Of a DNA stretch of 64,000 bases, positions 9,262 to 16,743 are shown one piece after another. The position numbers and the translations under genes were made by a program. The stretch covers positions 789,908 through 853,907 of the forward strand of contig NZ_SRKZ01000003.1 in assembly GCF_004745865.1 (NCBI RefSeq), in the 5' to 3' direction. Under the pieces are notes generated by a model that was not told the origin of the DNA, did no database searches, and saw only the letters and a program-made list of their open reading frames with translations. This stretch comes from Hymenobacter wooponensis. GTDB lineage: Bacteria > Bacteroidota > Bacteroidia > Cytophagales > Hymenobacteraceae. Within the stretch, counting starts at the first letter, position 1; each line of letters opens with the position of its first letter.

Positions 9262-9420
9262 CTATCTGTCGGCGTGCTTGAAGGTGACCTGGAGCTGGCA
9301 ATCTTGCGTGAGCTGGCGGCGAAGCCCTTTGGCCTCGTCCAGCAACTGCTGCATGGTGTGCAGGACGATAAGCATCGTTTGCTGGATGTCGGCCTGCTGC
9401 TGGGTAGTCTCGTTTTGCAT
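9262..9420 (-). CDS. Small coiled-coil protein
   Basis: 52 residues from the ATG at 9418-9420 (an alternative start at 9459 adds 13 residues). The sequence QQQADIQQTMLIVLHTMQQL followed by a basic helix has heptad-like hydrophobic spacing and looks like a small helical oligomer. It lies upstream of the HEPN-like gene on the same strand, 68 bp apart, so it could be a small antitoxin-like partner, but there is no direct evidence for that role. Confidence 0.4.
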   Translation of the reverse strand: MQNETTQQQADIQQTMLIVLHTMQQLLDEAKGLRRQLTQDCQLQVTFKHADR

Positions 9421-9434
9421 GGTAGTGTTCGGTT

Positions 9435-9508
9435 GGGGGTGGTCATGCATTGGCCGCAAGGCACGGTGCAGGGGCCGAACTCGTTCTAGCAGGCGGGGGT
9501 GGTCATGC
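9435..9508. repeat. Direct repeat GGGGGTGGTCATGC, two copies 60 bp apart
   Basis: Identical 14-mers at 9435-9448 and 9495-9508 lie in the intergenic gap between the antirepressor-type gene and the small coiled-coil gene, upstream of the minus-strand genes. Their position suits an operator pair, although no regulator can be assigned. Confidence 0.45.
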
Positions 9509-9559
9509 GATAGTTTGTCGGTGCGCTATAATTTGGCGGTACAAATTTGAGTTGCCAGC

Positions 9560-10414
9560 TTAGCCGAAGAGGCGTTTGAGCAGGGCCATACCTTTGACAG
9601 CGGTGATCAGGATCTTCATCTTGGGGTGGTCCGTTTTGGAGAAAGGATCGGTATAGATGTCACGCTTCACATCAAAGCATTCACGGAATGCAGCAGCTGG
9701 CAAGCCGCTGGACTTCAGTAGAATGCCTTTCTCGCGTAGTGCTTTCATCATCGTAGCCCGGCCAATGCCCGCGATCTTGGCGGCTTCTTCCAGCGTATAG
9801 GTTTCCTGGCTGTCAGTCAGGAACGCTATCGCCTCCACGGCCTTGGCCTGGGACTCAATCTTCTGGTTAAGCAGGTCCATCTCGGCCTTCTGCTTGTCAG
9901 CCTTCTGCATGAGTTGCAGGTTAGCCTGGTGGGACGCCTCAGCCCGGAGCGTGATCTGCTCGATCTGCTGCTGCTGGGCGCGCTTGGTTTCGAAGTCCGA
10001 CGCCCAGATTCTGGCCATGGCCGCGGGGTCCGTAAAGTCCGGCAACGTCGGGGTCGTGATCAGTTGCTGAATGGCCTGGCGGCACTGGCGATAGATTTCG
10101 AAAACCTCCCGATTGGCACGCACGGCTAAATGCTCGGCGCAGCTCAGGGTCAGCAAGTAGATTTCCTCGGGCCGGCCGCCCTGAGAGTTTTCCGCCAGAT
10201 TGCGGACAACTTGATAATCAACATCTTCCAGGTATCCCTTGCGCAGAGCCTTAACGGCATTGTCCTTGCGGGCGTAGCCGATACGGAAGATGTCGTGCAG
10301 GTTTACGCAAAACTCCTGGCCGCTTCTTTCGGCCTGCAGGATGCGGGTGAAGTACTTCTGCAGCTTGGCGGGGGTCGTGGCGGGGCCGTCTTGCAGTTGG
10401 ATCAAGGTGTCCAT
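9560..10414 (-). CDS. Phage antirepressor / KilA-like protein (MSV199 plus ANT-type)
   Basis: 284 residues. The N-terminal third (FCVNLHDIFRIGYARKDNAV, then YLLTLSCAEHLAVRA about residues 90-105) matches the MSV199/AntA-type DNA-binding module of phage antirepressors. A coiled coil follows (about 150-195). Next come an HTH (YTLEEAAKIAGIGRATMMKA, about 205-225) and a KilAC/ANT-like end with LREKGIL. Such proteins control lytic/lysogenic or plasmid maintenance switches. The product is intact and is good evidence that this region derives from a temperate phage or similar element. Confidence 0.7.
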   Translation of the reverse strand: MDTLIQLQDGPATTPAKLQKYFTRILQAERSGQEFCVNLHDIFRIGYARKDNAVKALRKGYLEDVDYQVVRNLAENSQGGRPEEIYLLTLSCAEHLAVRANREVFEIYRQCRQAIQQLITTPTLPDFTDPAAMARIWASDFETKRAQQQQIEQITLRAEASHQANLQLMQKADKQKAEMDLLNQKIESQAKAVEAIAFLTDSQETYTLEEAAKIAGIGRATMMKALREKGILLKSSGLPAAAFRECFDVKRDIYTDPFSKTDHPKMKILITAVKGMALLKRLFG

Positions 10415-10444
10415 CGGGTGGTGATCGTATTTATAAGTGAGGTA

Positions 10445-10461
10445 TGATCATTGGGTGATCA
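10445..10461. promoter_or_regulatory. Paired TGATCA sites upstream of the antirepressor gene
   Basis: TGATCA occurs at 10445-10450 and 10456-10461, with a related GTGATCG nearby (around 10421). The pair lies ~30 bp upstream of the antirepressor start at 10414 on the minus strand. It is a possible operator. Confidence 0.3.
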
Positions 10462-10496
10462 CGGACTGCGCCATCCAGGATTGCTGAGCAAATCTT

Positions 10497-10943
10497 TTAT
10501 ATTATGGTCAAGGGGTTGGACCAATCGAAGGTGGTACCCGAGGCCTCGGAGGGCATGGTGGGCTCACCGGGGTCGAAAGTCTGGTGCCGGTGCTGGTAGA
10601 TAGGGCTCTCCTCGGGGGTGGCCACCAGGGGGATCACCTTCGCCTCGCTCTCGGGTGATGGGATGGGCTGGTGGGGGTCCGAGAGGGGCTGATAGCCGAA
10701 GCGCCGTAGTGGCCCGTAGAGTTTGTCCAGCGTGGCCAGGCTAGGTACCTTCGTTTTGAGGATAGTGATGCCGTAGGTGATGGGCATGCCAGCCTCCCGA
10801 ACGATGCGAGCAGCCGGGGGCAGATCCAGGCGGTGGGCGTTCCACCACTGGCGCAGGTGGGCCAGCTCTTGATCACGGTCGCGGCCGGGGGCAGTGATGT
10901 GGGGACGACCGCGGTGGGGACGGGGATTATCGTTGAAGTTCAT
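10497..10943 (-). CDS. Hypothetical accessory protein
   Basis: 148 residues, very basic N-terminus (NFNDNPRPHRGRPHITAPGR), a short helical core around WWNAHRLDLPPAARIVREAG and a Pro-rich C-terminal tail. No known domain recognised; a small DNA-binding or phage accessory protein is possible. It is followed by the antirepressor gene on the same strand, 82 bp away. Confidence 0.5.
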   Translation of the reverse strand: MNFNDNPRPHRGRPHITAPGRDRDQELAHLRQWWNAHRLDLPPAARIVREAGMPITYGITILKTKVPSLATLDKLYGPLRRFGYQPLSDPHQPIPSPESEAKVIPLVATPEESPIYQHRHQTFDPGEPTMPSEASGTTFDWSNPLTII

Positions 10944-11239
10944 GCCCTAAATACCAGGGCACGTGCGTGGCGAGCAGCTTTAGCGGGCCCTGGAAGGGCT
11001 TTCCAGGCCATCATTTTTGAAAATTTATCTAACTAACTAAAGGACAGGGAGATTGATTTTTGCCTGGGCTACGGCCGGCTCGCTCGCGGGTGTCTCGGCA
11101 AACGCTCGTTAGTAGAGGCAAGGGTCCAGGGCGCCGGCGAAGGGAGGAACAGCCAGAAAATGTGTCTCACCCGGGCATCTCGCAAATCAATGTATCACTC
11201 ACTTCGCGCTCGCTGACTTACTGAGAATACTACCCCATG

Positions 11240-11809
11240 ATGATAGGCTACGCCCGCGTGAGCACGCCCGACCAGCAGCTCCACCTCCAGATCGATGCGC
11301 TGCTGGCCCACGGGTGCGCTGAGGTGGTGCAGGAGAAGGTTTCCTCCGCCAAGGAACTGCCGGCGCAGCAGCAGCAGCTGGGCGATCTGCGCAAGGGCGA
11401 CACGTTGGTGCTGTGGAAACTGGACCGACTGGGACGCTCGCTGAAGGTTTTGGTCGCGCTGGTGGCGTTCCTAGAGAAGAAGGGCGTGCTCTTCGTGAGC
11501 TTGCAGGATAAACTCGACACGACCACGGCCCAAGGCCGGCTAATGTTCAATCTGTTCGCGAGCCTGGCCGAGTTTGAGCGCGACCTCACGAGGGAGCGCA
11601 CGAAGGCGGGGCTGGCGGCAGCCCGGGCCCGAAGGCGGCAAGGTGGGAGGCCCAAGGGCTTGACGAAGGCTGCGCTGGCGAAGGCCGCCAAGGTGCTCTA
11701 CCAGCAGCAGGAGAAAACGGTGGCAGAGATTGGCCAGGTGCTGGGGGTGGGCAGGGCAACCATCAACCGCTACCAGGCCCACCTGGGCGTCGCCACGGGC
11801 AAGGCGTAG
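11240..11809 (+). CDS. Serine recombinase (resolvase/invertase family)
   Basis: 189 residues starting MIGYARVSTPDQQ; the catalytic Ser is in YARVST. Further hallmarks are LVLWKLDRLGRS, the ASLAEFERDLTRERTKAGL helix that leads to the DNA-binding tail, and a C-terminal HTH of the Hin type (KTVAEIGQVLGVGRATINRY). Such enzymes resolve cointegrates or dimers, or invert segments, in plasmids and transposons. A second ATG lies one codon upstream at 11237. The element partner may be the polymerase-like gene 680 bp downstream. Family certain, exact reaction not. Confidence 0.9.
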   Translation: MIGYARVSTPDQQLHLQIDALLAHGCAEVVQEKVSSAKELPAQQQQLGDLRKGDTLVLWKLDRLGRSLKVLVALVAFLEKKGVLFVSLQDKLDTTTAQGRLMFNLFASLAEFERDLTRERTKAGLAAARARRRQGGRPKGLTKAALAKAAKVLYQQQEKTVAEIGQVLGVGRATINRYQAHLGVATGKA

Positions 11810-11908
11810 GCTTCTCCCCCATCGCCCCGTACGGGCGAGCTAGAGGGAAAATCTCGAAAGAAGCTGAAAGCGAGGATGGGGCAGTGGATAACTAAAGGGT
11901 GAAGAGGA

Positions 11909-11997
11909 ATGTCGTTTTCGGCGGCATACAGATAAAGGAAATAAGGAAACGGGAAACCGGCGGAGCAAAAGCTCCGCTATGACGCCGAAAACGACAT
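11909..11997. repeat. Long inverted repeat with nested hairpin
   Basis: ATGTCGTTTTCGGCG at 11909-11923 is repeated inverted and perfectly at 11983-11997, with CATA/TATG extending the pairing past one mismatch. Inside the 59-nt loop is a second perfect hairpin, GCGGAGC-AAAA-GCTCCGC at 11960-11977. It lies in the 680-bp gap between the recombinase and the polymerase-like gene and could be a recombination site, a structured RNA or part of a replication origin. Confidence 0.6.
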
Positions 11998-11999
11998 CT

Positions 12000-12490
12000 C
12001 ACTGTTTTTTCACAAGTCTTCCCGGGCACGAAAGGAATATACTCGTCAAGGTCTAACCTTTCGCCCGGGCCGGCGCTACGAGAAAGAGAAAAAAAAGTTG
12101 CCACGCTTGCTAACGCCAGGAAAATTTTTCCCGTAAACCGGGCACTGGAAGTGAGACGGGCCGGATCGATTGTAAAAAATTTTCGGTAAAATTCTCCTTA
12201 GCGACGGGCCAGTTGGCCAACTGGCCCGTCGTTCTGTGGTAGTTCCAGCCGCAGAAAGCTTTTGCGCGGTGCCCCGGGTAAAATATTTTTTGAAAAAGGA
12301 GCTACGGGTTACGAGTGCACGGTATTTACCGGTGCTTTGGGTGCTCCCGCCAACACGGGGGGCGGCCGGGGGGAGGTTTTGATTTTGGTTTCCTTCCCTC
12401 GGGTTCCACCGTTTCACCAACCAAATTGCTCGTTTGGAACGCGAGTGGTACATCTGCTGAAGATGGTTCAGCAATCCGAAAATCAAAATC
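12000..12490. other. Palindrome- and AT-tract-rich gap, possible replication origin
   Basis: This noncoding gap contains a 30-bp perfect palindrome at 12202-12231 (left half CGACGGGCCAGTTGG). It also contains A/T runs such as GGAAAATTTTTCCCGTAAA near 12119, AAAAAATTTTCGGTAAA near 12175, and GTAAAATATTTTTTGAAAAA near 12279. Palindromes next to AT-rich tracts directly upstream of a replication-type gene fit a plasmid-like origin, but this is inference. Confidence 0.4.
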
Positions 12491-14308
12491 ATGGCGTACG
12501 GCCGTAACAACTTAGCCAGCCTCAAGCTCAACCCGCTCGAAAAGTGGGGTAGCGTGCTGCAGAGCGACGAGCAAAAGAAACAGCCGCAAACGAATGCCCA
12601 GGCCCGCAAACGCCAGCGCGATGCGTTGAAAGCGCTTCCGCCGACCATTTTACTGTTGCCGGCTGGTTTACAGCGCTATATTACGGACCAGTACAACGCC
12701 CGCTACCAAGGTAAGCCCGGCAACCATGGCAAGCGCCTGGCCAAGTACTTGCTGCTATGCCACCTGGTGTGGTCGGAGCAGCAGAAGGCGGGTACCCTGG
12801 ACGCCATTCACCTGCATAACGAAATTCTACGCCTGCATATCGGCAAAGACAAAGGCTTCAGTTACACCGACGTTGTAGAAGACCTGAAAGAGTGGTCAGT
12901 ACTAGAGGTATCGGACTCCTACTTAGCCAGCGGCTGCGCGAACCGGCAGGTGGACCCTCACTCCAAGGCTTACACCTTCGCGGATTCCTTCCACGGTCTG
13001 GAAAGCGAGTTCGTGGCCGTGGACGGCCTGCGCTACCGTGAGCGGGCCGCCCAGGACCGGCTGAAGCGGCAGATAGCCAAGAACCAGGCGAAAGGCCTGC
13101 GCGTGATGGTGGTGGACGAACAGCAGCCCCATTTGCAATGGCTCAAGGCGTGCTGGGAACGGTGCGACTACTCCCCCAACACCGACGAATTGATCAACCA
13201 GATGGAGCGGGAGCAGACCTACCTTCGGGATGTCGTGGTGAAAGTGAAGGGCGTGCGGCAACGGCGCACGGACCGCCGAATGACGCCCCGGATTGCGCAG
13301 GCCTACCGCGACAGCCTGGAGCTTTTTCGTCGCAACAAGGCAAACCATACCCCGGAGTGGCATTTCTCGGCCACCAACGGCCGCCTGCATAGCTTTTTCA
13401 ACCGCTATTTCACGGGCAGCCGTGACCACGTGACCCTCGATGGCCAGGCCATGGTGTGGGCGGACCTGGACTTAGCCGCCAGCCAGGTGTATTTCCTGCT
13501 CAAGCAACTCTACGCCACGCGAGCAGCTGGCCAGGCAGGTCCGGATTTAGATGCTTTTCGGGACCTGGTGCTGGCGGAGGGCTTCTACCAGAACCTGGCG
13601 GGCCTAATCCAAAAAGAAATCCCTGGTTTGCCGATAAACGACGCCAAAACCGATTTCTTCACCCACGTCATCTACAGTAAAAACCACCAGGCCACGCCTT
13701 ATCGCGGGACGTTTAACCACTTGTTTCCGACCGTGCACGCGGCTTTGCTCGAAATCGTTCGCTACAAAGTCAAAGGCGTCACCAAGTTCCGCAACCTGGC
13801 TGTCCTCTTGCAGCAAGAAGAAAGCCAGGTCTTTCTACAAACCATTTGCCGGCGGATTCACGACGAGCTCGGCCACCACCAGGACCTGGTCGTGCTCCCC
13901 GTACACGACGGCCTCTGTGTGCCCCAGCAGTACCAGGAGCCGGTGCGCGCGATTATGAACGAGGAGCTGCTGCGGGCCACCGGTTTCCAGCCCACGGTCC
14001 GCACAACCCCGGAAAAAAAGGCGAAGAAAGAGGCGAAGAAAGCGGCCGCCACCGAAGCCCGCGAGGAGGCAGTGCCAGCTGCCCCCGTCCAGGTGCCAGC
14101 CCCCGTCGAGGAGCTGGCCTGCGAGGTAGGCTTTGAAGTAGCACCGGGGATTTGGGTACGGATGGACCCAGCGCTCGATGTCCCCCCAAACAATGACCCG
14201 AGCTCACCAGAATATGTGGCCTGGCTGCTCGGGTCATTATTTATGGACCCTCCGGGCCCATCTGTTCAGGAACCCGTGCTCGCTTACTCCTGCTCGGACC
14301 CTTATTAA
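12491..14308 (+). CDS. Family A polymerase-like replication protein of a mobile element
   Basis: 605 residues. I see a palm-type polymerase core. The motif A-like segment WADLDLAASQVYFLLKQL has Asp325/Asp327 and Gln332. A finger motif-B-like segment DAKTDFFTHVIYSKN has Lys386 and Tyr395, similar in spacing to Pol I and T7 RNA polymerase. The motif C-like segment VLPVHDGL has His472-Asp473. The N-terminal half is a basic helical region with a winged-helix-like segment (LLLCHLVWSEQQ onward, about residues 95-150). The C-terminal 100 residues have a Lys/Ala-rich linker and an unknown tail. No 3'-5' exonuclease domain is evident. This resembles the minimal family A polymerases of transposons, plasmids and viruses; the biochemical activity is inferred. 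Confidence 0.5.
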   Translation: MAYGRNNLASLKLNPLEKWGSVLQSDEQKKQPQTNAQARKRQRDALKALPPTILLLPAGLQRYITDQYNARYQGKPGNHGKRLAKYLLLCHLVWSEQQKAGTLDAIHLHNEILRLHIGKDKGFSYTDVVEDLKEWSVLEVSDSYLASGCANRQVDPHSKAYTFADSFHGLESEFVAVDGLRYRERAAQDRLKRQIAKNQAKGLRVMVVDEQQPHLQWLKACWERCDYSPNTDELINQMEREQTYLRDVVVKVKGVRQRRTDRRMTPRIAQAYRDSLELFRRNKANHTPEWHFSATNGRLHSFFNRYFTGSRDHVTLDGQAMVWADLDLAASQVYFLLKQLYATRAAGQAGPDLDAFRDLVLAEGFYQNLAGLIQKEIPGLPINDAKTDFFTHVIYSKNHQATPYRGTFNHLFPTVHAALLEIVRYKVKGVTKFRNLAVLLQQEESQVFLQTICRRIHDELGHHQDLVVLPVHDGLCVPQQYQEPVRAIMNEELLRATGFQPTVRTTPEKKAKKEAKKAAATEAREEAVPAAPVQVPAPVEELACEVGFEVAPGIWVRMDPALDVPPNNDPSSPEYVAWLLGSLFMDPPGPSVQEPVLAYSCSDPY

Positions 14309-14321
14309 GATGAAGTAGCTT

Positions 14322-14540
14322 ATGATCCGCACCTCCGAAACCGTGGCCTGCCAGGACCTGCTGGACGACAAAATCGAGCGCCTGCAGGCGTCCCTGACTA
14401 CCGCTACGGATCCAGACCTGGTCGACCAGCTACTAGATGAGCTAGCGCTGCTGCTACGAGAACAAGCCGCGACCCCGGCGGAATTCTGGGCGAAGCGCTC
14501 CGCCTTCCAGCACCACAACCAGCAACTGGCGGGCTGGTAG
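14322..14540 (+). CDS. Small hypothetical protein downstream of the polymerase-like gene
   Basis: 72 residues, helical and acidic (LLDDKIERLQASL, then a Leu-rich helix LVDQLLDELALLLREQ). It starts 13 bp after the polymerase-like gene, so the two are probably co-transcribed. No family recognised; it could be a small accessory or copy-control protein of the element. Confidence 0.5.
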   Translation: MIRTSETVACQDLLDDKIERLQASLTTATDPDLVDQLLDELALLLREQAATPAEFWAKRSAFQHHNQQLAGW

Positions 14541-14572
14541 CTAGCTCCTTCAGTTGCCTATTTTCGGCTTAG

Positions 14573-14695
14573 TTTTTCACCAACCAAGACTCGTTCCGGG
14601 TGAAGGAAACCGAGTACGACGTGCCCCACCTGGCTATCGAAACCCGGCTCCGCCAGCTGGGTCTGCCCCTGCAGCTGAAGAACAAAGAAGAATAG
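14573..14695 (+). pseudogene. Gene 3' fragment without a start codon
   Basis: An open stretch following a TAG at 14570 has good protein-like composition (DSFRVKETEYDVPHLAIETR, then LRQLGLPLQLK) and ends at TAG 14693, but it has no plausible start. It looks like the 3' end of a lost gene, left by a rearrangement within the element. Confidence 0.35.
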
Positions 14696-14736
14696 GCCCT
14701 CCTCCCCTATTGGCGTCTGTCAATCAAATTCAACCT

Positions 14737-15228
14737 ATGTTAGGCGATATACTCTTACTGCTATTCATCATTCCTTTGAGCTTCTTTCTCGACGCACTCG
14801 CCCATGAGCTAGGCCATGCCTTGGCCGGTAGACTGGTGGGGTTAACTATTCACCAGATAGTGATCGCAACAGATCTGCGTAAAAATCCGGTAAGGCCACG
14901 GTTTACTGCATTTGGTGTCGACTTTTACTTAGCTCCAAACAGCTTATTATCATACGTCACCACATCAGGCGTCACTTTTAGTAGGCACCCAATTAGGCAA
15001 ATCATCTTCAGCCTAGCAGGGCCGTTGTGTGGGGCGTCACTCGCGGCAATCTTTGCCTTCTACTCGGTAGGGCTTACGCATACTGCCGCTGTCAACGTTA
15101 TTGCGCTCTCCCTCTTCATCTTCTACTTCATAATGAATTTGGATAATCTGCGGCCAGAGTATCAAGCGCATGGCATACCCAGTGACGGGATGAAAGTACT
15201 TAACGCCTGGCGACAACTGAGAGCTTAA
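14737..15228 (+). CDS. M50-like (site-2 protease family) membrane protein
   Basis: 163 residues from the ATG at 14737 (the frame is open to 14554, but the extra 61 residues are Pro/Arg-rich and unlikely). The first membrane helix carries ALAHELGHALAG, an HEXXH zinc site embedded in a hydrophobic segment as in peptidase M50. Two to three more hydrophobic segments follow (about 85-105, 110-135), and the protein ends with NLDNLRPEYQAHGIPSDGMK, in which an N-L-x-P-x-x-x-x-D-G-like element supplies a third zinc ligand in M50 proteins. It is small and has no PDZ domain. A housekeeping RseP role is unlikely at this length and location. Confidence 0.65.
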   Translation: MLGDILLLLFIIPLSFFLDALAHELGHALAGRLVGLTIHQIVIATDLRKNPVRPRFTAFGVDFYLAPNSLLSYVTTSGVTFSRHPIRQIIFSLAGPLCGASLAAIFAFYSVGLTHTAAVNVIALSLFIFYFIMNLDNLRPEYQAHGIPSDGMKVLNAWRQLRA

Positions 15229-15494
15229 GAGTAGCCCCCTCCTCTAGCGTTGATCAGGTAGTCAACGCCCTCGCGGCTCTCCTGCTCGAAGCCTTGATCC
15301 AGGTACACGTGCTGGACGTACTGCTCACAGGTCTTGCCCTCGCGCAGGTCCTGGCCGTAGGGCCTCGGGGTGTCATACATCTGGCATACCTCAGCCAGCG
15401 GGAAGATCACTTTGTAAAGGTTACGTCCTTCTGGGTTAAGGAAACCAATTCCGCTCAGGGCCCCGCGAACTCGCCCTGCAGTTGCAGTTGATGT
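15225..15494 (-). pseudogene. Truncated gene fragment
   Basis: A minus-strand frame closed by TAA at 15225-15227 and open back to a TAA at 15495-15497 encodes a natural-looking sequence (GIGFLNPEGRNLYKVIFPLA, then EVCQMYDTPRPYGQDL) but contains no ATG. Only a GTG at 15410 could start it, which would leave conserved-looking residues upstream untranslated. It overlaps the M50-like gene convergently by 4 bp. I read it as the 3' remnant of a larger gene. Confidence 0.4.
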
Positions 15495-15570
15495 TTAAGC
15501 ACTAACAGGGCTATACCTACTTCACGCCTTGACTTGACCACCTTGGGTGAGGCGTTTTGCTTTTAGGTTT

Positions 15571-15644
15571 GGTCCGGATGATAAATTATCCGAACCACTG
15601 AACCGTCCGTCCGTCCGGACCATTTAACTGGAACAATCCGGACC
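15571..15644. repeat. Four iterated GGTCCGGAT / ATCCGGACC sites
   Basis: GGTCCGGAT at 15571-15579, ATCCGAACC at 15588-15596 (forming an imperfect inverted pair), GTCCGGACC at 15613-15621 and ATCCGGACC at 15636-15644. Repeats of one short motif in both orientations look like regulator operators or plasmid iterons. Confidence 0.5.
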
Positions 15645-15707
15645 AACGCCCAGGCGGGAGATTCCTTACACCGGCATTTATTACGATTCTAGCCAACTGA
15701 TGGGCAT

Positions 15708-15740
15708 AAAAAAAGGGCGACCACGAGCCGCCCCCTTTTC
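15708..15740. terminator. Rho-independent terminator-like hairpin
   Basis: AAAAAAAGGGCG and CCGCCCCCTTTT form a GC-rich stem flanked by an A-run and a T-run, so it could stop transcription from either side. Confidence 0.55.
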
Positions 15741-16119
15741 CACAACCAAAACACCTAAAAAACTATTCTTTCGTTTTGTCTTCATCAACTATCAGGCCAA
15801 TTATGACAACTGATCTTCAGAAAACTAGCTACTTAAACAGTTTCAAGTGTCTACATGAATAAGAAACGTTTCTTGCCCCAAAGGTTGCATGTGGTCAAAA
15901 AACTTTTGCAAGAACTCCGGTACCCGAAACATCTTTTACTCTATCAATAGTACATAGAATTTAGGCTATAGTTTTCAGCTGAGACGATTATTTATCTTAA
16001 AGCCTACTCTCAATCTGTGTCAATGAGAACGACTCTTTTCAGGAGGCATCTTCATAAGGTCGTATTTTGCGCAGTTTTTTGCCCCTAAGGGCCGTACTAC
16101 TCACGCTCAATTATCCACC

Positions 16120-16596
16120 ATGGAAACTCCCAACCCAGAATTTATGCGCGAAGCAATTCGCCTTTCAATAGATAAGATGCAGGCCGGCTTTGGTGGGCCA
16201 TTTGGTGCCGTAATCGTGAAGAACGGTGAAATTATTGCCCGGGGCTTCAATCAGGTTACCAGCACCAACGACCCTACCTGCCACGCCGAAGTTGATGCTA
16301 TCCGGAAAGCTTGCGCTACGCTCGGCACTTTCCAGCTCGACGACTGCGACCTATACACTTCCTGCGAGCCATGCCCCATGTGCCTGGGTGCCATCTATTG
16401 GGCCCGTCCCCGGCGGGTGTTCTACGGCAATACCAAGCAGGACGCCGCAGCTATTGGCTTTGATGACCAATTCATTTACGAAGAGTTAGAAAAGCCTCTC
16501 CCCGACCGTCAGATTCCCATGATGGAACTGTTGCGCGAGGAGGCATCAGCTGGCTTCCGGGCTTGGGAGCAGCACGAAAGCAAGACCGAATATTAG
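16120..16596 (+). CDS. guaD: Guanine deaminase (cytidine/deoxycytidylate deaminase fold)
   Basis: 158 residues, the usual length of the Bacillus-type guanine deaminase. It hydrolyses guanine to xanthine and ammonia in purine salvage. The zinc site is complete: HAEVDAIRKAC (His and catalytic Glu) and SCEPCPMCLGAIYWARP (two Cys). The GGPFGAVIV opening, LDDCDLYTSCEPCPMC and GFDDQFIYEEL segments closely resemble Bacillus subtilis GuaD and separate it from the tRNA adenosine deaminase TadA. It stands alone, followed by a strong terminator. Confidence 0.9.
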   Translation: METPNPEFMREAIRLSIDKMQAGFGGPFGAVIVKNGEIIARGFNQVTSTNDPTCHAEVDAIRKACATLGTFQLDDCDLYTSCEPCPMCLGAIYWARPRRVFYGNTKQDAAAIGFDDQFIYEELEKPLPDRQIPMMELLREEASAGFRAWEQHESKTEY

Positions 16597-16630
16597 ATTT
16601 TACCGCAGCTCATCTAATAGGTCAATTCTG

Positions 16631-16681
16631 TAACGGGACAATCGTATTCTATTTTGGCAATAGAATACGATTGTCCCGTTT
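16631..16681 (+). terminator. Strong hairpin terminator after guaD
   Basis: Perfect 21-bp inverted repeat, starting AACGGGACAATCGTATTCTA at 16632 and pairing with 16660-16680 around a 7-nt loop, followed by TTTT. A-rich sequence does not precede it strongly, so it serves the plus strand. Confidence 0.75.
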
Positions 16682-16743
16682 TGACTCAATTTGCGGCTTA
16701 TTTTTCTTCATAGGCAATGAAACTCTTTTAGCAGGCATCTTAT

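Larger units (their letters stand above)
15495..16119. other. Intergenic region at the accessory/core boundary
   Basis: About 620 bp without a gene. It holds the GGTCCGGAT-type repeats (15571-15644), a terminator-like hairpin (15708-15740), and a perfect 14-bp palindrome AAGAAACGTTTCTT at 15861-15874. The stretch from 15760 is AT-rich compared with its flanks. This is the likely edge of the accessory region. No direct repeats marking an integration site were found. Confidence 0.5.

Noticed and set aside
14585..15450. Possible repeated segment encoding SF(R/W)VKET at 14591 and 15428
   Set aside because: About 18 of 21 bases agree, but the second lies antisense to a better-supported fragment; too short to claim homology.
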